Shown: piece by piece, positions 1 through 8,009 of the stretch
Numbering within the stretch: the first letter of the stretch is position 1
Layout of the letters: every line of letters begins with the position of its first letter
Assembly (NCBI RefSeq): GCF_000716535.1
Contig: NZ_JNWV01000042.1
Location: 1-64,000, forward strand
Length of the DNA stretch: 64,000 nt
Direction: 5' to 3'
Source: Streptomyces flaveolus
GTDB taxonomy: Bacteria > Actinomycetota > Actinomycetes > Streptomycetales > Streptomycetaceae
The notes under the pieces: model-generated
What the model was told of the DNA's origin: nothing
Database searches by the model: none
Seen by the model: only the letters and a program-made list of their open reading frames with translations
Position numbers and translations under genes: made by a program

Positions 1-88
1 ACCGCAGTCCGATCGCTTACGAGACAGCCTCCAAAACAACGTCAACTACGCTGGCACCAGCCGCATAACCCGTGTTCAGGACTCGGGG

Positions 89-514
89 TCAAGGCCCGCA
101 GCCCTGTTCGGCCAACATAAGCGTGCCCCGGGTCAGTGCATCGGCCGCTGCGTCGATCCGGCCGGGCAGAGGTGCGGTAAGGGTGAACGGCTCAGCGAGT
201 CGGCCCGGCAGTCGGTCTTTCCCCCACTCGGCGTCCACGGCCCACTCTTCGTCGGCCTCCGGGCGGGCGACTGTCAACGGCATCAACCCATGGCCGGGGC
301 CGGCAGGGCCGTCGCCCACCTCTGCGACGAAAGACCGGTACTCCACCGGCAGATCGATGCCATGGGATTCCTCGAACGCTCGGATCTCCGCCTCTGGCAA
401 CCGAGCCGCCAACTTGTACCGGTGCGTGTCCGCCCCGAACCGCACCAGCCCCGGATCCCGTGCTGCCATCTCCCGTATCCGTGCGCGTACGGCGTTCCCG
501 TCCCAACTGTCCAT
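89..514 (-). CDS. SMI1/KNR4 (SUKH) family protein, C-terminus cut short
   Basis: The 141-residue product has the SUKH core: an N-terminal helix, then 'AEIRAFEESHGIDLPVEYR' and 'FVAEVGDGPAGPGHGLMPL', the typical E(x)8LPxxYxxFL and GNGGxGPxxGLxPL signature. SUKH proteins are cytosolic immunity proteins that neutralise contact-dependent or secreted nuclease toxins. The reading frame stops right after 'LAEQGCG', where family members normally continue with a conserved beta-strand block of some 40-60 residues, so this copy is probably truncated or shifted at its 3' end. It lies on the same strand just downstream of an Imm7-like gene, which suggests a former immunity cluster. The family call is good; function of this shortened copy is doubtful. 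Confidence 0.7.
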   Translation of the reverse strand: MDSWDGNAVRARIREMAARDPGLVRFGADTHRYKLAARLPEAEIRAFEESHGIDLPVEYRSFVAEVGDGPAGPGHGLMPLTVARPEADEEWAVDAEWGKDRLPGRLAEPFTLTAPLPGRIDAAADALTRGTLMLAEQGCGP

Positions 515-595
515 GCAGCGACCGTAACAAGGCGCCCGACCGGTGGCCGTGCGAGCAACCGGCTCTGGCTCGGAGCGTGATGCGCCGGCGACGCC

Positions 596-990
596 TCAGC
601 CCGTGAAGGGATCTTCCACCGACGGGGCATATGGAGAGAGCAGCGCTTCCATGTGCTGCGTGACCATGCCTCGAACGAGCTTCAGCACGCGCACGTCGTT
701 CTCGTGACCCGGTTCCTCGTCATCGTGAACGTGGAGAAGCCCCTGGGATCCAGGGGCTACCGCGGCCACATGCCGGAACAGGTCGACCACGTCAGGCGAC
801 GATCGGTGATGGGAACAGCCACCAAGGTGGATGAACGGCTCGCCGTTCATCCACCTGAGGTCAAGCAAGTACGGACTGTCCATCCTGGCATTACGAAGAC
901 GAAGCTCATCGACGATCTGCCGCAGTCGGGACTCATCGTCGTCATCGGCCGCGGTCTCCCTGACAGTGACCAGCCGTGGTACTCGAACAT
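596..990 (-). pseudogene. Imm7-family immunity protein, one-base frameshift near its start
   Basis: The downstream frame reads VTVRETAADDDDESRLRQI..., 'LRWMNGEPFIHLGGCSHHR' and 'GLLHVHDDEEPGH', which matches the Imm7 immunity family (small acidic toxin-neutralising proteins). The expected N-terminus, MFEYHGW, is encoded from the ATG at 988-990 but in the neighbouring frame. Restoring one G/C at about position 971 (TGG-GTC instead of TGGTC) joins MFEYHGW to VTVRE without any other change. A longer open frame that avoids the shift begins at 1033 but gives an unrelated N-terminus (MAGTVQRAIS). Either the gene is a very recent pseudogene or the base is missing from the assembly. The family assignment is from memory of the motif pattern, not a search. 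Confidence 0.6.
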
Positions 991-1331
991 CCCACGACCG
1001 TGGTGAGATGGCCCGCTGCACCGTTCCGGCCACGGATGATCCGGTGGACGCGCCTTACAACGGCACCCGCATCGAGTTCCACCGGCGGCTGCGGATCTTC
1101 GAGTTCCCAGAAGACCCAGCCGCAGGTGTGCTCGGCGCACCGCTTGGTCCGACGGATTCGGTCGGTGAGCACGATGGTGTGGTGCTTCGCCGGCCGGTTC
1201 TTCGCCCCCCGGCCTGTGATCGCCGAGGTGCTGTTCTCGGCGATCTGCCTGTCGAGGTACGCCAGGATCCTTTGGAGCCGTTCCGGCTCAGGAGCCACCA
1301 GCGTGAGGATCACTACGACGTACCCGCTCAT
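942..1331 (-). CDS. hypothetical protein, possible remnant
   Basis: Unrecognised frame of 129 codons from the ATG at 1331. The first two thirds have natural composition (MSGYVVVILTLVAPEPERLQRI..., then a basic stretch and CAEHTCGWVFWELEDPQPP). The last 20 or so residues overlap the true start of the Imm7 gene in another frame and look like read-through. The open frame extends further 5' to 1715 but that part is Arg-rich shadow sequence. It could be a short protein whose original stop was lost. No function is proposed. Confidence 0.3.
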   Translation of the reverse strand: MSGYVVVILTLVAPEPERLQRILAYLDRQIAENSTSAITGRGAKNRPAKHHTIVLTDRIRRTKRCAEHTCGWVFWELEDPQPPVELDAGAVVRRVHRIIRGRNGAAGHLTTVVGCSSTTAGHCQGDRGR

Positions 1332-1444
1332 CCCGACGACGCCGGCGGTGACGAACACCGGAACGCAGAGCCGGCGTTGTCGCCGCCATTGGCGAAGGCG
1401 ACCGCGGCGACTTGCAGTGGGCTGGGGACGCCCCGCGCCTGGCG

Positions 1445-1681
1445 TCAGCTGTGTTCGATCGCCGGGGCGTCGTCGGGAGCCGGTGCCGCTGTGGTGCTCT
1501 CGTACGTCGGCGCGGCGGCGCGCCGGGCGCGCCACTTGTCGTGAAACAGAATCCCGGCAAGGGCCGCGCCGGCGAGGGCGGCGCCTATGACGACGCCCTG
1601 CCCGCGGTGGAAGTACCGCAGCGCGTAGGGGCCGCCCCGCTTGCCGGCTTCCTTGGTGAGTTCCGAGTAGACCCATGTCAT
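1445..1681 (-). CDS. small single-span membrane protein, hypothetical
   Basis: The 78-residue product begins MTWVYSELTKEAGKRGGPYA, has one clear hydrophobic segment (about residues 30-46, GVVIGAALAGAALAGILF), then a basic stop-transfer patch (HDKWRARRAA) and a Pro/Ala/Thr-rich acidic tail. The composition and topology are typical of short actinobacterial membrane proteins of unknown function. It is the only convincing reading frame between the immunity genes and the sigma factor. The protein would sit in the cytoplasmic membrane with its basic tail on the cytosolic side. Confidence 0.5.
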   Translation of the reverse strand: MTWVYSELTKEAGKRGGPYALRYFHRGQGVVIGAALAGAALAGILFHDKWRARRAAAPTYESTTAAPAPDDAPAIEHS

Positions 1682-1875
1682 GGTGCGGCCTCAGTCCGTG
1701 TCGCTCGCTCGGCATGGCTCGGTGATCGCGGACGGCGCCACGTAGGTGGGGGCAGTTCGCGACTTTCCGCCCTCACCGGGTGAGGGTGGCTCAGCCACCG
1801 ATGGCCTGCCCGTACCCGGACGCGGCGCGCGAGGCCTGGCCGCTGCCCGGACCGGTCGGGCACGACCTGAAGTGG

Positions 1876-2757
1876 TTAGACGTCACGGTCGAGGGACTGG
1901 ATGCCGGAAAGTTTGTCGGGGTTGGTCACCGAGAAAATGCCGGTGATGTGCTCGCCGTCCGGGGCGAGGTCGACCACCACGACGGCAAGCGGGCTCCCGC
2001 CGGAGAAGACGAGGACGCCGGGGTCACCGGCCACCAACCGGTACCGGACGTCGACGCCTTCGGGAGGCAGCGCACGGGCAACCGCCGTGAACACGGCAGC
2101 GACGCGGTCTCGGCCGTGCACCGGCCGGAGGCTGACCGCGGGACCGTTGCCGCCGCCGTCGGTCCACAGGGTCACGTCCGGTGCCAGTACTTCAAGGAGA
2201 GCCCGCAGGTCCCCGCCCAGGGCGGCTTCGGCGAAGCGTTCGGTGACCCGGGCATGCTGGTCCCGCCGGGGCCGGTGACGCGGGCGACGGGCCTGGACGT
2301 GGCGGCGGGCGCGGGTGGCGAGTTGGCGCACCGCAGCGGGCGAGCGGCCCAAGGTCTGCGCGATCTCCGGGTGGGCGAAGCAGAACACCTCGTGCAGGAC
2401 GAACACGGCGCGGTCCAGCGGCGAGAGCGCTTCGAGGACGACAAGGACAGCCATCGACATCGTCTCGGCGCGTTCTGCACCGTCGGCCGCGTCGTCCTGC
2501 GAGACCAGCAACGGCTCAGGCAGCCAGGAGTCCGCGTACGTCTCCTGGCGGCGGCTCAAGTGAGCGCGGCGGGCAAGAGCCTGGTTGACCGCGATGCGTG
2601 TGAGGTAGGCACGGGCGTTGTCGACGGGCTTGACTTCGGGATTGCGGTGACGGGCGGCCCAGGCCAGCCACACCTCCTGGAGCGCGTCCTCGGTGTCAGC
2701 GACGCTGCCCAGCATGTGGTAGATCGCCGAGAACAGCAGCTCGCGGTGGTCGAGGAA
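1876..2757 (-). pseudogene. sigJ: ECF41 (SigJ-type) RNA polymerase sigma factor, 5' end missing
   Basis: This is an ECF sigma factor with sigma2 (HRELLFSAIYHMLGSVADTED...), the diagnostic ECF41 linker motif 'WLPEPL', sigma4 (LSPLDRAVFVLHEVF...RSPAAVRQLATRARRHV), and the C-terminal SnoaL-like extension. That extension carries 'DGGG' and 'NPDKL', the two motifs in ECF41 that modulate activity in place of a classical anti-sigma factor. The frame is open upstream of the first Met (2715) through DHRELLFSAIYH, which belongs to sigma2, but no ATG/GTG/TTG precedes it. Homology ends at about 2757, exactly at the ATG of an amidohydrolase fragment on the opposite strand. The usual COE-type oxidoreductase partner gene is absent. 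A product starting at 2715 would lack sigma2 helix 1. Confidence 0.75.
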
Positions 2758-2955
2758 TGCGCACTCGGATCCACGGTGCCCGTGTGTTCGATGGGGAACA
2801 CATCCGGGGGATGACCGATGTGGTCGTGGAGGATTCGATCGTGGTGATCGCGGCGCTGACCGGCACAGTGCTCGACCCGGGCGACGTAACAGAGATCGAC
2901 ACTGTCACCGACCCGGCGCAGGCCCCGGCGTTCGTCGAGGCACGGATCGCTGAGG
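2757..2955 (+). pseudogene. amidohydrolase remnant with internal deletion
   Basis: The frame starts MRTRIHGARVFDGEHIRG and continues with 'MTDVVVEDSIVVIA', the N-terminal beta-sandwich signature of metal-dependent amidohydrolases (imidazolonepropionase-like). After VTEIDT it jumps directly to 'TDPAQAPAFVEARIAEG', a segment that in this family lies far downstream, just before the 'SDYIK' strand. The HxH metal-binding region that should lie between is gone, and homology ends after IAEG. The frame stays open to 3200 but is unrelated beyond that point. The fragment abuts the broken ECF41 gene head to head, so one rearrangement may have damaged both. Confidence 0.5.
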
Positions 2956-3107
2956 GCCCCGACGAACAGCGCTGGTGTCCCGCACTCGTCGGGCACGGCG
3001 GGGACCGGCCGGCACACGGCCGCGTCGACCAGGTCGAGCGGGGCGCAGTCGTCGAAGTCGGCGCGCTTCATACGGGTACAGTCGCGGTTCTGCGGTATGT
3101 CGGTCAC
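2950..3107 (-). pseudogene. 5' fragment of an unknown gene
   Basis: A GTG at 3107 is preceded by GGAGAG about 7 nt upstream, a good ribosome binding site. It opens a frame with natural composition (VTDIPQNRDCTRMKRADFDDCAPLDLVD...). The frame stays open to 2556 but from about 2950 it runs through the amidohydrolase and sigma-factor remnants in the wrong register, so only the first 50 or so codons can be original. Not recognised. Confidence 0.25.
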
Positions 3108-3958
3108 TGGCGCTCTCCTGTCTGCGCTCGTGGGCCGGGGGAGCGGGCGGCGTGCCCCGGTGGCATGCCGGTGTCCGGGTCAGGACTGTGCCGGCGCTAG
3201 CGTCGCACGGTAGGCCGCACAGGCGATCATCCCCGCGGCGACGCTTCCGGCCACTCTTGTCCTCCGCGATGCCGTGTCACGGTTGTGATCGCTCAGTGCA
3301 CCGGCCCGGGCTGTCCCTCCCTCCTTCTTCCCGCATCCAGGGGCAGCCTGCATGGGCTGGAGAGTTCCACTCCCAGAAGGTGGTCGACGCCCCGCGCAGG
3401 GCGGTGGCGAGGTCGCCGTAGTGATCGCACGCGACATGGGCTGCCCGGTCGCCTGCCTGCCGGGGCTGACGATGCGGCGGATGGCCGACTTCTACCCCGG
3501 CGATACCCAGACCGGGCCGGAGTGCTTCCGATGGCTGATCCTCCGCCCGCGGGGGGAGAAGCTCGAGGATGTCGTACGGCCAATCGAACCGGCACCGCGC
3601 GACGGATCTGTGCCGGCCGCGCGGCCCGATCAAGCCGTGACTCGCCTCGCCCACCGCGCTGCGCGGGCTCAAGCCGGTGACGGGAGCCGGGGCCCGGGCC
3701 ACGGTGATGTATCGATGGTGTCGTGAACGCCGACGGGTCCGGCGCTCACTGAGGATGCCCGTCCTCGACGCGCGCAGGTGAAGCCGATCAGCGCCGCGCG
3801 GCTGGCGACGGACGGGACCGGATCGAGCCGCGGTCTCCAGGCCGACCGCCGACGCACCCTTCGCCTTCACAACAACTTTCGGGCCGAGCAGTCTTTTTGA
3901 TGAGGCGGAAGATCCATAACCTTGCGGTGATGGTCACCCATCCGACTTGAGGAGTTCC
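3108..3958. other. no convincing gene
   Basis: About 850 bp with only Arg/Pro-rich overlapping shadow frames on both strands. A short minus-strand frame ending near 3180 (VAGSVAAGMIACAAYRATL...) looks like a membrane segment but has no convincing context. The last 60 bp include the P450 ribosome binding site and are less GC-rich (near 3885-3940), probably promoter DNA. Confidence 0.4.
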
Positions 3959-5185
3959 GTGTCCGCTGCCCACCACATCCCGGACATCCTGTCGCCCGAG
4001 TTCGCCGCGAACCCCTACCCGGCCTATGCGGTGATGCGGGAGAGAGAACCCCTGATCTGGCACGAGGCCACTCAGAGCTACGTCATCTCCCGGTATGAGG
4101 ACGTCGAACGCGTCTTCAAGGACAAGAAGGCGGAGTTCACCACCGACAACTACAACTGGCAGCTCGAGCCGGTCCATGGCAAGACGATCTTGCAGCTCAG
4201 TGGCCGCGAACACGCCGTGCGCAGGGCTCTCGTCGCCCCCGCGTTCCGCGGCAGCGACCTGCAGCAGAAGTTCCTGCCGGTCATCGAGCGCAACTCCCGC
4301 GAACTCATTGACGCCTTCCGGCACACCGGTTCCGCCGACGTCGTCAACGACTACGCGACCCGCTTCCCGGTCAACGTCATCGCGGACATGCTGGGCCTGG
4401 ACAAGGCCGACCACGCTCGGTTCCACGGCTGGTACACGGCCGTCATCGCCTTCCTCGGCAACCTCTCGGGCGACCCCGAGGCCGCCGCCGCCGGTGAGCG
4501 CACCCGCGTGGAGTTCGCCGAGTACATGCTTCCGGTCATCCGTGAACGGCGTGCCAAACCGGGCGACGACCTGCTGTCCACCCTGTGCGCTGCGGAGGTG
4601 GACGGGGTGCGCATGAGCGACGAGGACATCAAGGCCTTCTGCAGCTTGCTACTCGCGGCGGGCGGTGAGACCACCGACAAGGCGATAGCCGGCATTCTGG
4701 CGAACCTCCTGAGCCATCCCGACCAGCTCGCGGCCGTCCGTGCGGACCGGAGCCTGATACCCGCCGCTTTCGCGGAGACCCTCCGCTACACACCGCCGGT
4801 CCAGATGATCATGCGGCAGTCGGCGACCGACGTGGAGGTCAGCGGTGGCACCATACCGGCGGGCGCAACGGTGACCTGTCTCATCGGCGCCGCGAACAGG
4901 GATGAGCGGCGCTACCGCGACCCCGACCGGTTTGACATATTCCGTGACGACCTCGCCACGACCTCGGCCTTCTCGGCAGCTGCCGGCCACCTCGCCTTCG
5001 CGCTCGGCCGGCACTTCTGCGTGGGCGCGCTCCTGGCCAAGGCGGAGGTCGAGGTGGGCTTGAACCAGTTGCTGGACGCCATGCCTGACCTGCGCCTCGC
5101 GGACGGGCACGATCTCGTTGAACAGGGCGTCTTCACCCGGGGTCCGAAGACGCTGCCCGTGCGCTTCACACCGGTCACGGTTTGA
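3959..5185 (+). CDS. cytochrome P450, orphan
   Basis: A 408-residue soluble bacterial P450 haem monooxygenase. The oxygen-activating I-helix reads AAGGETTDK, the K-helix ExxR is ETLR (in ETLRYTPP), and the haem loop is FALGRHFCVGALLAKAE with the cysteine ligand to haem iron. The GTG at 3959 is chosen because GAGGAG lies 4-5 nt upstream; the TTG at 3947 overlaps that site. Family-typical length and all core motifs suggest a working enzyme needing ferredoxin and ferredoxin reductase, neither of which is encoded nearby. It converges with the conservon P450 and is separated from it by a hairpin. It lacks features of CYP154, the family often paired with conservon P450s. Substrate unknown. Confidence 0.9.
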   Translation: MSAAHHIPDILSPEFAANPYPAYAVMREREPLIWHEATQSYVISRYEDVERVFKDKKAEFTTDNYNWQLEPVHGKTILQLSGREHAVRRALVAPAFRGSDLQQKFLPVIERNSRELIDAFRHTGSADVVNDYATRFPVNVIADMLGLDKADHARFHGWYTAVIAFLGNLSGDPEAAAAGERTRVEFAEYMLPVIRERRAKPGDDLLSTLCAAEVDGVRMSDEDIKAFCSLLLAAGGETTDKAIAGILANLLSHPDQLAAVRADRSLIPAAFAETLRYTPPVQMIMRQSATDVEVSGGTIPAGATVTCLIGAANRDERRYRDPDRFDIFRDDLATTSAFSAAAGHLAFALGRHFCVGALLAKAEVEVGLNQLLDAMPDLRLADGHDLVEQGVFTRGPKTLPVRFTPVTV

Positions 5186-5199
5186 CGCAGTGGCTTCCT

Positions 5200-5227
5200 C
5201 CGCGCCCGGGGCCTGCCCGGTGCGCGG
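5200..5227. terminator. GC-rich hairpin between convergent P450 genes
   Basis: CCGCGC (5200-5205) and CCGGG (5206-5210) pair with CCCGG (5216-5220) and GCGCGG (5222-5227), leaving a 5-nt loop and one bulged T at 5221. It lies between the stop codons of two converging genes, so it is likely a bidirectional terminator of the U-tract-poor type common in Streptomyces. Confidence 0.6.
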
Positions 5228-5246
5228 GGGGCTGGGTCAAAAGGGG

Positions 5247-6512
5247 CTAGTTGACGGCCGGGGTGAACTCCACGGGCAGCGACGTCAGGCCACGCATCCA
5301 GATCGAGGGACGCCAGGTCAGTTCCTCGGGCTCTACCGCCAGCACGAGGTCGGGGAGGTGTTCGAGCAGGGTCTCCACCGCGGTGCGGGCCATGACGTCC
5401 GCCAGCAGCGGCGCGGGGTACGGACAGCGGTGCTCGCCGTTGCTGAAGGAGAGGTGCGCCGAGTTCCCGGAGCCGGCGTGTGGCTCCGGCCAGATCTGCG
5501 GGTCGGTGTTGGCCGCCGCCAGGCCGAGCACGAGGCAGTCGCCTTCCCGGATGTGACGCCCACCCAGCTGCGTGTCGCGCACGGCCCAGCGGCCGATGAA
5601 GTTCTGCGTGGGTGTGTCCAGCCAAAGGACTTCGTTCAGTGCCTCGCCGACGCTGACCCGGCCGCCGGCGACGTTGACTGCGAAACGCTCGTCGGTCAGC
5701 AGCAGACGCAGCGTGTTGCAAATCCAGTTCGCGGTCGGCTGTTGCGCGGCGGCGATGACGGAGATCAGGTCCTGCACGATCTCCTCGTCGCTGAGACCTG
5801 CGGGGTGGAGCAGCATGCGGGAGGTGACGTCGGGTCCGGGACGCTCGCGTTTCTCCTTCACCAGCCGCATGATGCGTTCACCGACGCGCGTGTAGGCGGC
5901 CACCGGGTCGTCGTCCTCGCCGGCGTCCAGGGAGATGCGCAGGTCGTCGACGAGGCGCTCGGTGTCCGTGTCCTGCGCCGGCATGCCGCACATCCACAGC
6001 ACGCCGCGGGCGGGCAGCGCGTGCGCGTACATGCTCATCAGTTCCGCCCGGCCACTGCCGGAGAAGGAGGAGATCAGCCGCGCGGCGATCAGCTGGCACT
6101 CCCGGGCCAGCTCGAACTGGTCCACCTTCTCCAGGGCCTGGGTGATCACGCCCGCCCGGCGCTGGTGCTCGGCGCCCTCGGTGAAGAGCACCGACGGCTG
6201 GTAGCCGACGTATGGCAGCAATGGCCAGTCCGGTGGGATGTGCTCCCACTGGTTCCAGCGGCGGGAGTCCCGAGCGAACAGCTCGTCATGAGCCGTCACA
6301 TAACAGACCTCGGGGTAACCGAGTACCAGCCAGGCCGGGATGCCGCCGTCGAGCAGCACCGGCGCGACCGCTCCGTGCTCCCTGCGCAGGGTGCGGTACA
6401 GCTGCGAAGGCGTCTGCTGGTACTCCAGCCCGGCCAGCGGCACGGCGGAGGCGTGCGCGGGGCAGCCCGGGGGAGGGGCGTCAGTGGACGGGAAACCTGT
6501 CGTGTCGCTCAC
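5247..6512 (-). CDS. cvnE: conservon cytochrome P450, CYP157-like, with EVLW in place of ExxR
   Basis: A 421-residue P450 that forms the last gene of the conservon. The haem loop is intact (FSNGEHRCPYPAP, cysteine ligand present). The K-helix that should carry ExxR reads EVLW, so the conserved arginine is tryptophan. The I-helix lacks the usual A/GGxxT and reads AAAQQPTAN. CYP157 enzymes of streptomycete conservons are known for losing ExxR in this way (EQSLW in S. coelicolor). The start is the GTG at 6512, which overlaps the cvnD stop as GTGA; the longer open frame to 6605 only reads through cvnD. It is translationally coupled to the GTPase gene and probably acts on, or is controlled by, the membrane signalling module. 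Catalytic competence is uncertain. Confidence 0.9.
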   Translation of the reverse strand: MSDTTGFPSTDAPPPGCPAHASAVPLAGLEYQQTPSQLYRTLRREHGAVAPVLLDGGIPAWLVLGYPEVCYVTAHDELFARDSRRWNQWEHIPPDWPLLPYVGYQPSVLFTEGAEHQRRAGVITQALEKVDQFELARECQLIAARLISSFSGSGRAELMSMYAHALPARGVLWMCGMPAQDTDTERLVDDLRISLDAGEDDDPVAAYTRVGERIMRLVKEKRERPGPDVTSRMLLHPAGLSDEEIVQDLISVIAAAQQPTANWICNTLRLLLTDERFAVNVAGGRVSVGEALNEVLWLDTPTQNFIGRWAVRDTQLGGRHIREGDCLVLGLAAANTDPQIWPEPHAGSGNSAHLSFSNGEHRCPYPAPLLADVMARTAVETLLEHLPDLVLAVEPEELTWRPSIWMRGLTSLPVEFTPAVN

Positions 6513-7126
6513 GCTGTGCTCTCCTTGGCCAGTGCACGTGTGTACAGGTGGTCCACCAGAGCGATGAGGACCTCCTTGCCCGACGCCCTGACGCGGGCGT
6601 CGCACTCGATCATGGGCACGTGCTCGCCCAGGGCGAGTGCCTGACGGACCTCGTCGAGGGAGAACCGCTTCTCGTCGCCGTCGAAGCGGTTGACCGCCAC
6701 CACGAACGGTGTGCCGTGGTGCTCGAGCCGGTCTATTGCGTACCAGCAGTCCTCCATGCGACGGGTGTCGACCAGGACGACCGCGCCGAGGGTGCCGGCG
6801 AACAGGCGGTCCCAGAGGAACCAGAAGCGCTCCTGGCCGGGCGCGCCGAACAGGTAGAGCACCATGCGGTCGTTGAGGCTGATGCGGCCGAAGTCGAAGG
6901 CGACGGTCGTGGTGGTCTTGCGCTCCACCCCGACCGTCTCGTCGATGCCCTGTCCCGCCTGGGTCATGACCTCTTCGGTGTTCAGGGGCCGGATCTCGCT
7001 GACCGAGCGCACGAGGGTGGTCTTGCCGACCCCGAAGCCGCCCACGACGACGATCTTCAGACCGGTCTCGGCCGCGGCGGTCAGCGGTGTGCGCTGGGAG
7101 GGCAGCTCAGAGGTTGTGGAGCCCAT
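6509..7126 (-). CDS. cvnD: conservon Ras-like GTPase
   Basis: A small MglA/Ras-like GTPase of about 205 residues. The P-loop GGFGVGKTT is followed by a switch region rich in Thr (GVERKTTTTVAFDFG), the G3 motif 'FGAPGQERF' (the GAPGQ variant typical of CvnD) and 'NRFD' as G4. In conservons CvnD switches with CvnA, CvnB and CvnC at the membrane, in a bacterial analogue of G-protein receptor complexes. The start ATG at 7126 (MGSTTSELPS) overlaps the end of cvnC by 20 nt; the open frame to 7183 lies inside cvnC. The stop overlaps the P450 start. Confidence 0.92.
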   Translation of the reverse strand: MGSTTSELPSQRTPLTAAAETGLKIVVVGGFGVGKTTLVRSVSEIRPLNTEEVMTQAGQGIDETVGVERKTTTTVAFDFGRISLNDRMVLYLFGAPGQERFWFLWDRLFAGTLGAVVLVDTRRMEDCWYAIDRLEHHGTPFVVAVNRFDGDEKRFSLDEVRQALALGEHVPMIECDARVRASGKEVLIALVDHLYTRALAKESTA

Positions 7127-7463
7127 GGAGCACCTCCTGGAGCAGGGCGGTTTCTGGAAGGCCCGCGACGGACGCGGCCGCACGCGGGTGGCGGGCGCTG
7201 ACCTTGCCCAGGGCGCACAGGTCGCCGAGCAGGATGCGCACCACGGTGATGGGGAGTTTCAGCTCGGCGGCGATCTCCACCACCGCGGTGGGATGCCGGC
7301 ACAGTTCGAGGATGCGGACGTGCTCCGACTGCATGCCGGTGGAGGGCTCGCACTCGCTGACGATCAGTGTCACCAGGTCGAGGGACGCATCGGCTTCACT
7401 GCGGCCACCCGTGACCATGTAAAGCCGGTCGGGGTCGCCGAGGTCCACGGGTTTACGCATCAC
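7107..7463 (-). CDS. cvnC: conservon DUF742 protein
   Basis: A 118-residue DUF742 protein. It has the typical RPLYMVTGGRS-like opening (here DRLYMVTGGRSEAD), 'LDLVTLIVS' and a C-terminal winged-helix-like half (ILELCRHPTAVVEIAAELKLPITVVRILLGDLCALG). DUF742 proteins are the third component of conservons and bind the CvnA/CvnD partners. The start overlaps the cvnB stop as ATGA, and the 3' end overlaps cvnD. Confidence 0.92.
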   Translation of the reverse strand: MMRKPVDLGDPDRLYMVTGGRSEADASLDLVTLIVSECEPSTGMQSEHVRILELCRHPTAVVEIAAELKLPITVVRILLGDLCALGKVSARHPRAAASVAGLPETALLQEVLHGLHNL

Positions 7464-7879
7464 GCCGGGGCGCCCCGGTCGACGGGCTTACGAGGCTCGG
7501 CCCGCAGGTGGTCCCCGATCTGCTCGACCATTTCGGTCATCTGGTGGCCGACGACCCCGGGGTCGGCGCTCTCCTGGGTGACGACCGCGAGGTGAGCGCC
7601 CTCGCCCGCCTCCACGATGAACAGAAGGCCACCGTGGAACGCGGTCATCGAGTGCCGGACGCCGCCCGATCCGTCGCCGAACTCCACGGAGGCACCCTGG
7701 GACAGCGCCTGCATGCCGGAACAGATGGCGGCCAGTTGGTCGGCCTGGTCAACGGTCATGTGTTCCGTCCAGCACAGTTTCAGACCGTCGCGCGACAGCA
7801 CGAGAGCGTGGCGCGTGCCGGGTGTGCGCTCCAGCAGGTTCTTCAGGAGCCAGGTGAGGCTGTTGTCGGTGGTCTCCAT
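7460..7879 (-). CDS. cvnB: conservon roadblock/LC7 protein
   Basis: A 139-residue roadblock/LC7-fold protein (METTDNSLTWLLKNLLERTPGTRHALVLSRDG...MTAFHGGLLFIVEAGEGAHLAVV). By family this is the MglB-type dimeric partner that regulates or scaffolds the CvnD GTPase. It has full length and normal order in the conservon. The gene is 130 nt downstream of cvnA and overlaps cvnC by 4 nt. Confidence 0.92.
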   Translation of the reverse strand: METTDNSLTWLLKNLLERTPGTRHALVLSRDGLKLCWTEHMTVDQADQLAAICSGMQALSQGASVEFGDGSGGVRHSMTAFHGGLLFIVEAGEGAHLAVVTQESADPGVVGHQMTEMVEQIGDHLRAEPRKPVDRGAPA

Positions 7880-8009
7880 GATGGGTGGGGTCTGCTGCTG
7901 ACCGGTGAGGGCACCAGCAGCCCCGTGCCTCCAATCCAGCGAAGTGCGGCGAGAAGTAGGGTCAATCAGTCCGGGAAGCCTGCTGAAAAAGGGACTCAGC
8001 CCTCAGCGC

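Noticed and set aside
3352..3726. Plus-strand 124-codon frame upstream of the P450
   Set aside because: Mixed composition with no recognisable domain, overlaps equally long minus-strand frames and lacks a ribosome binding site.
5118..6644. Plus-strand 508-codon frame opposite the conservon P450
   Set aside because: Antisense of a clear P450; repeats of short Gly/Gln/His patterns and no motifs.
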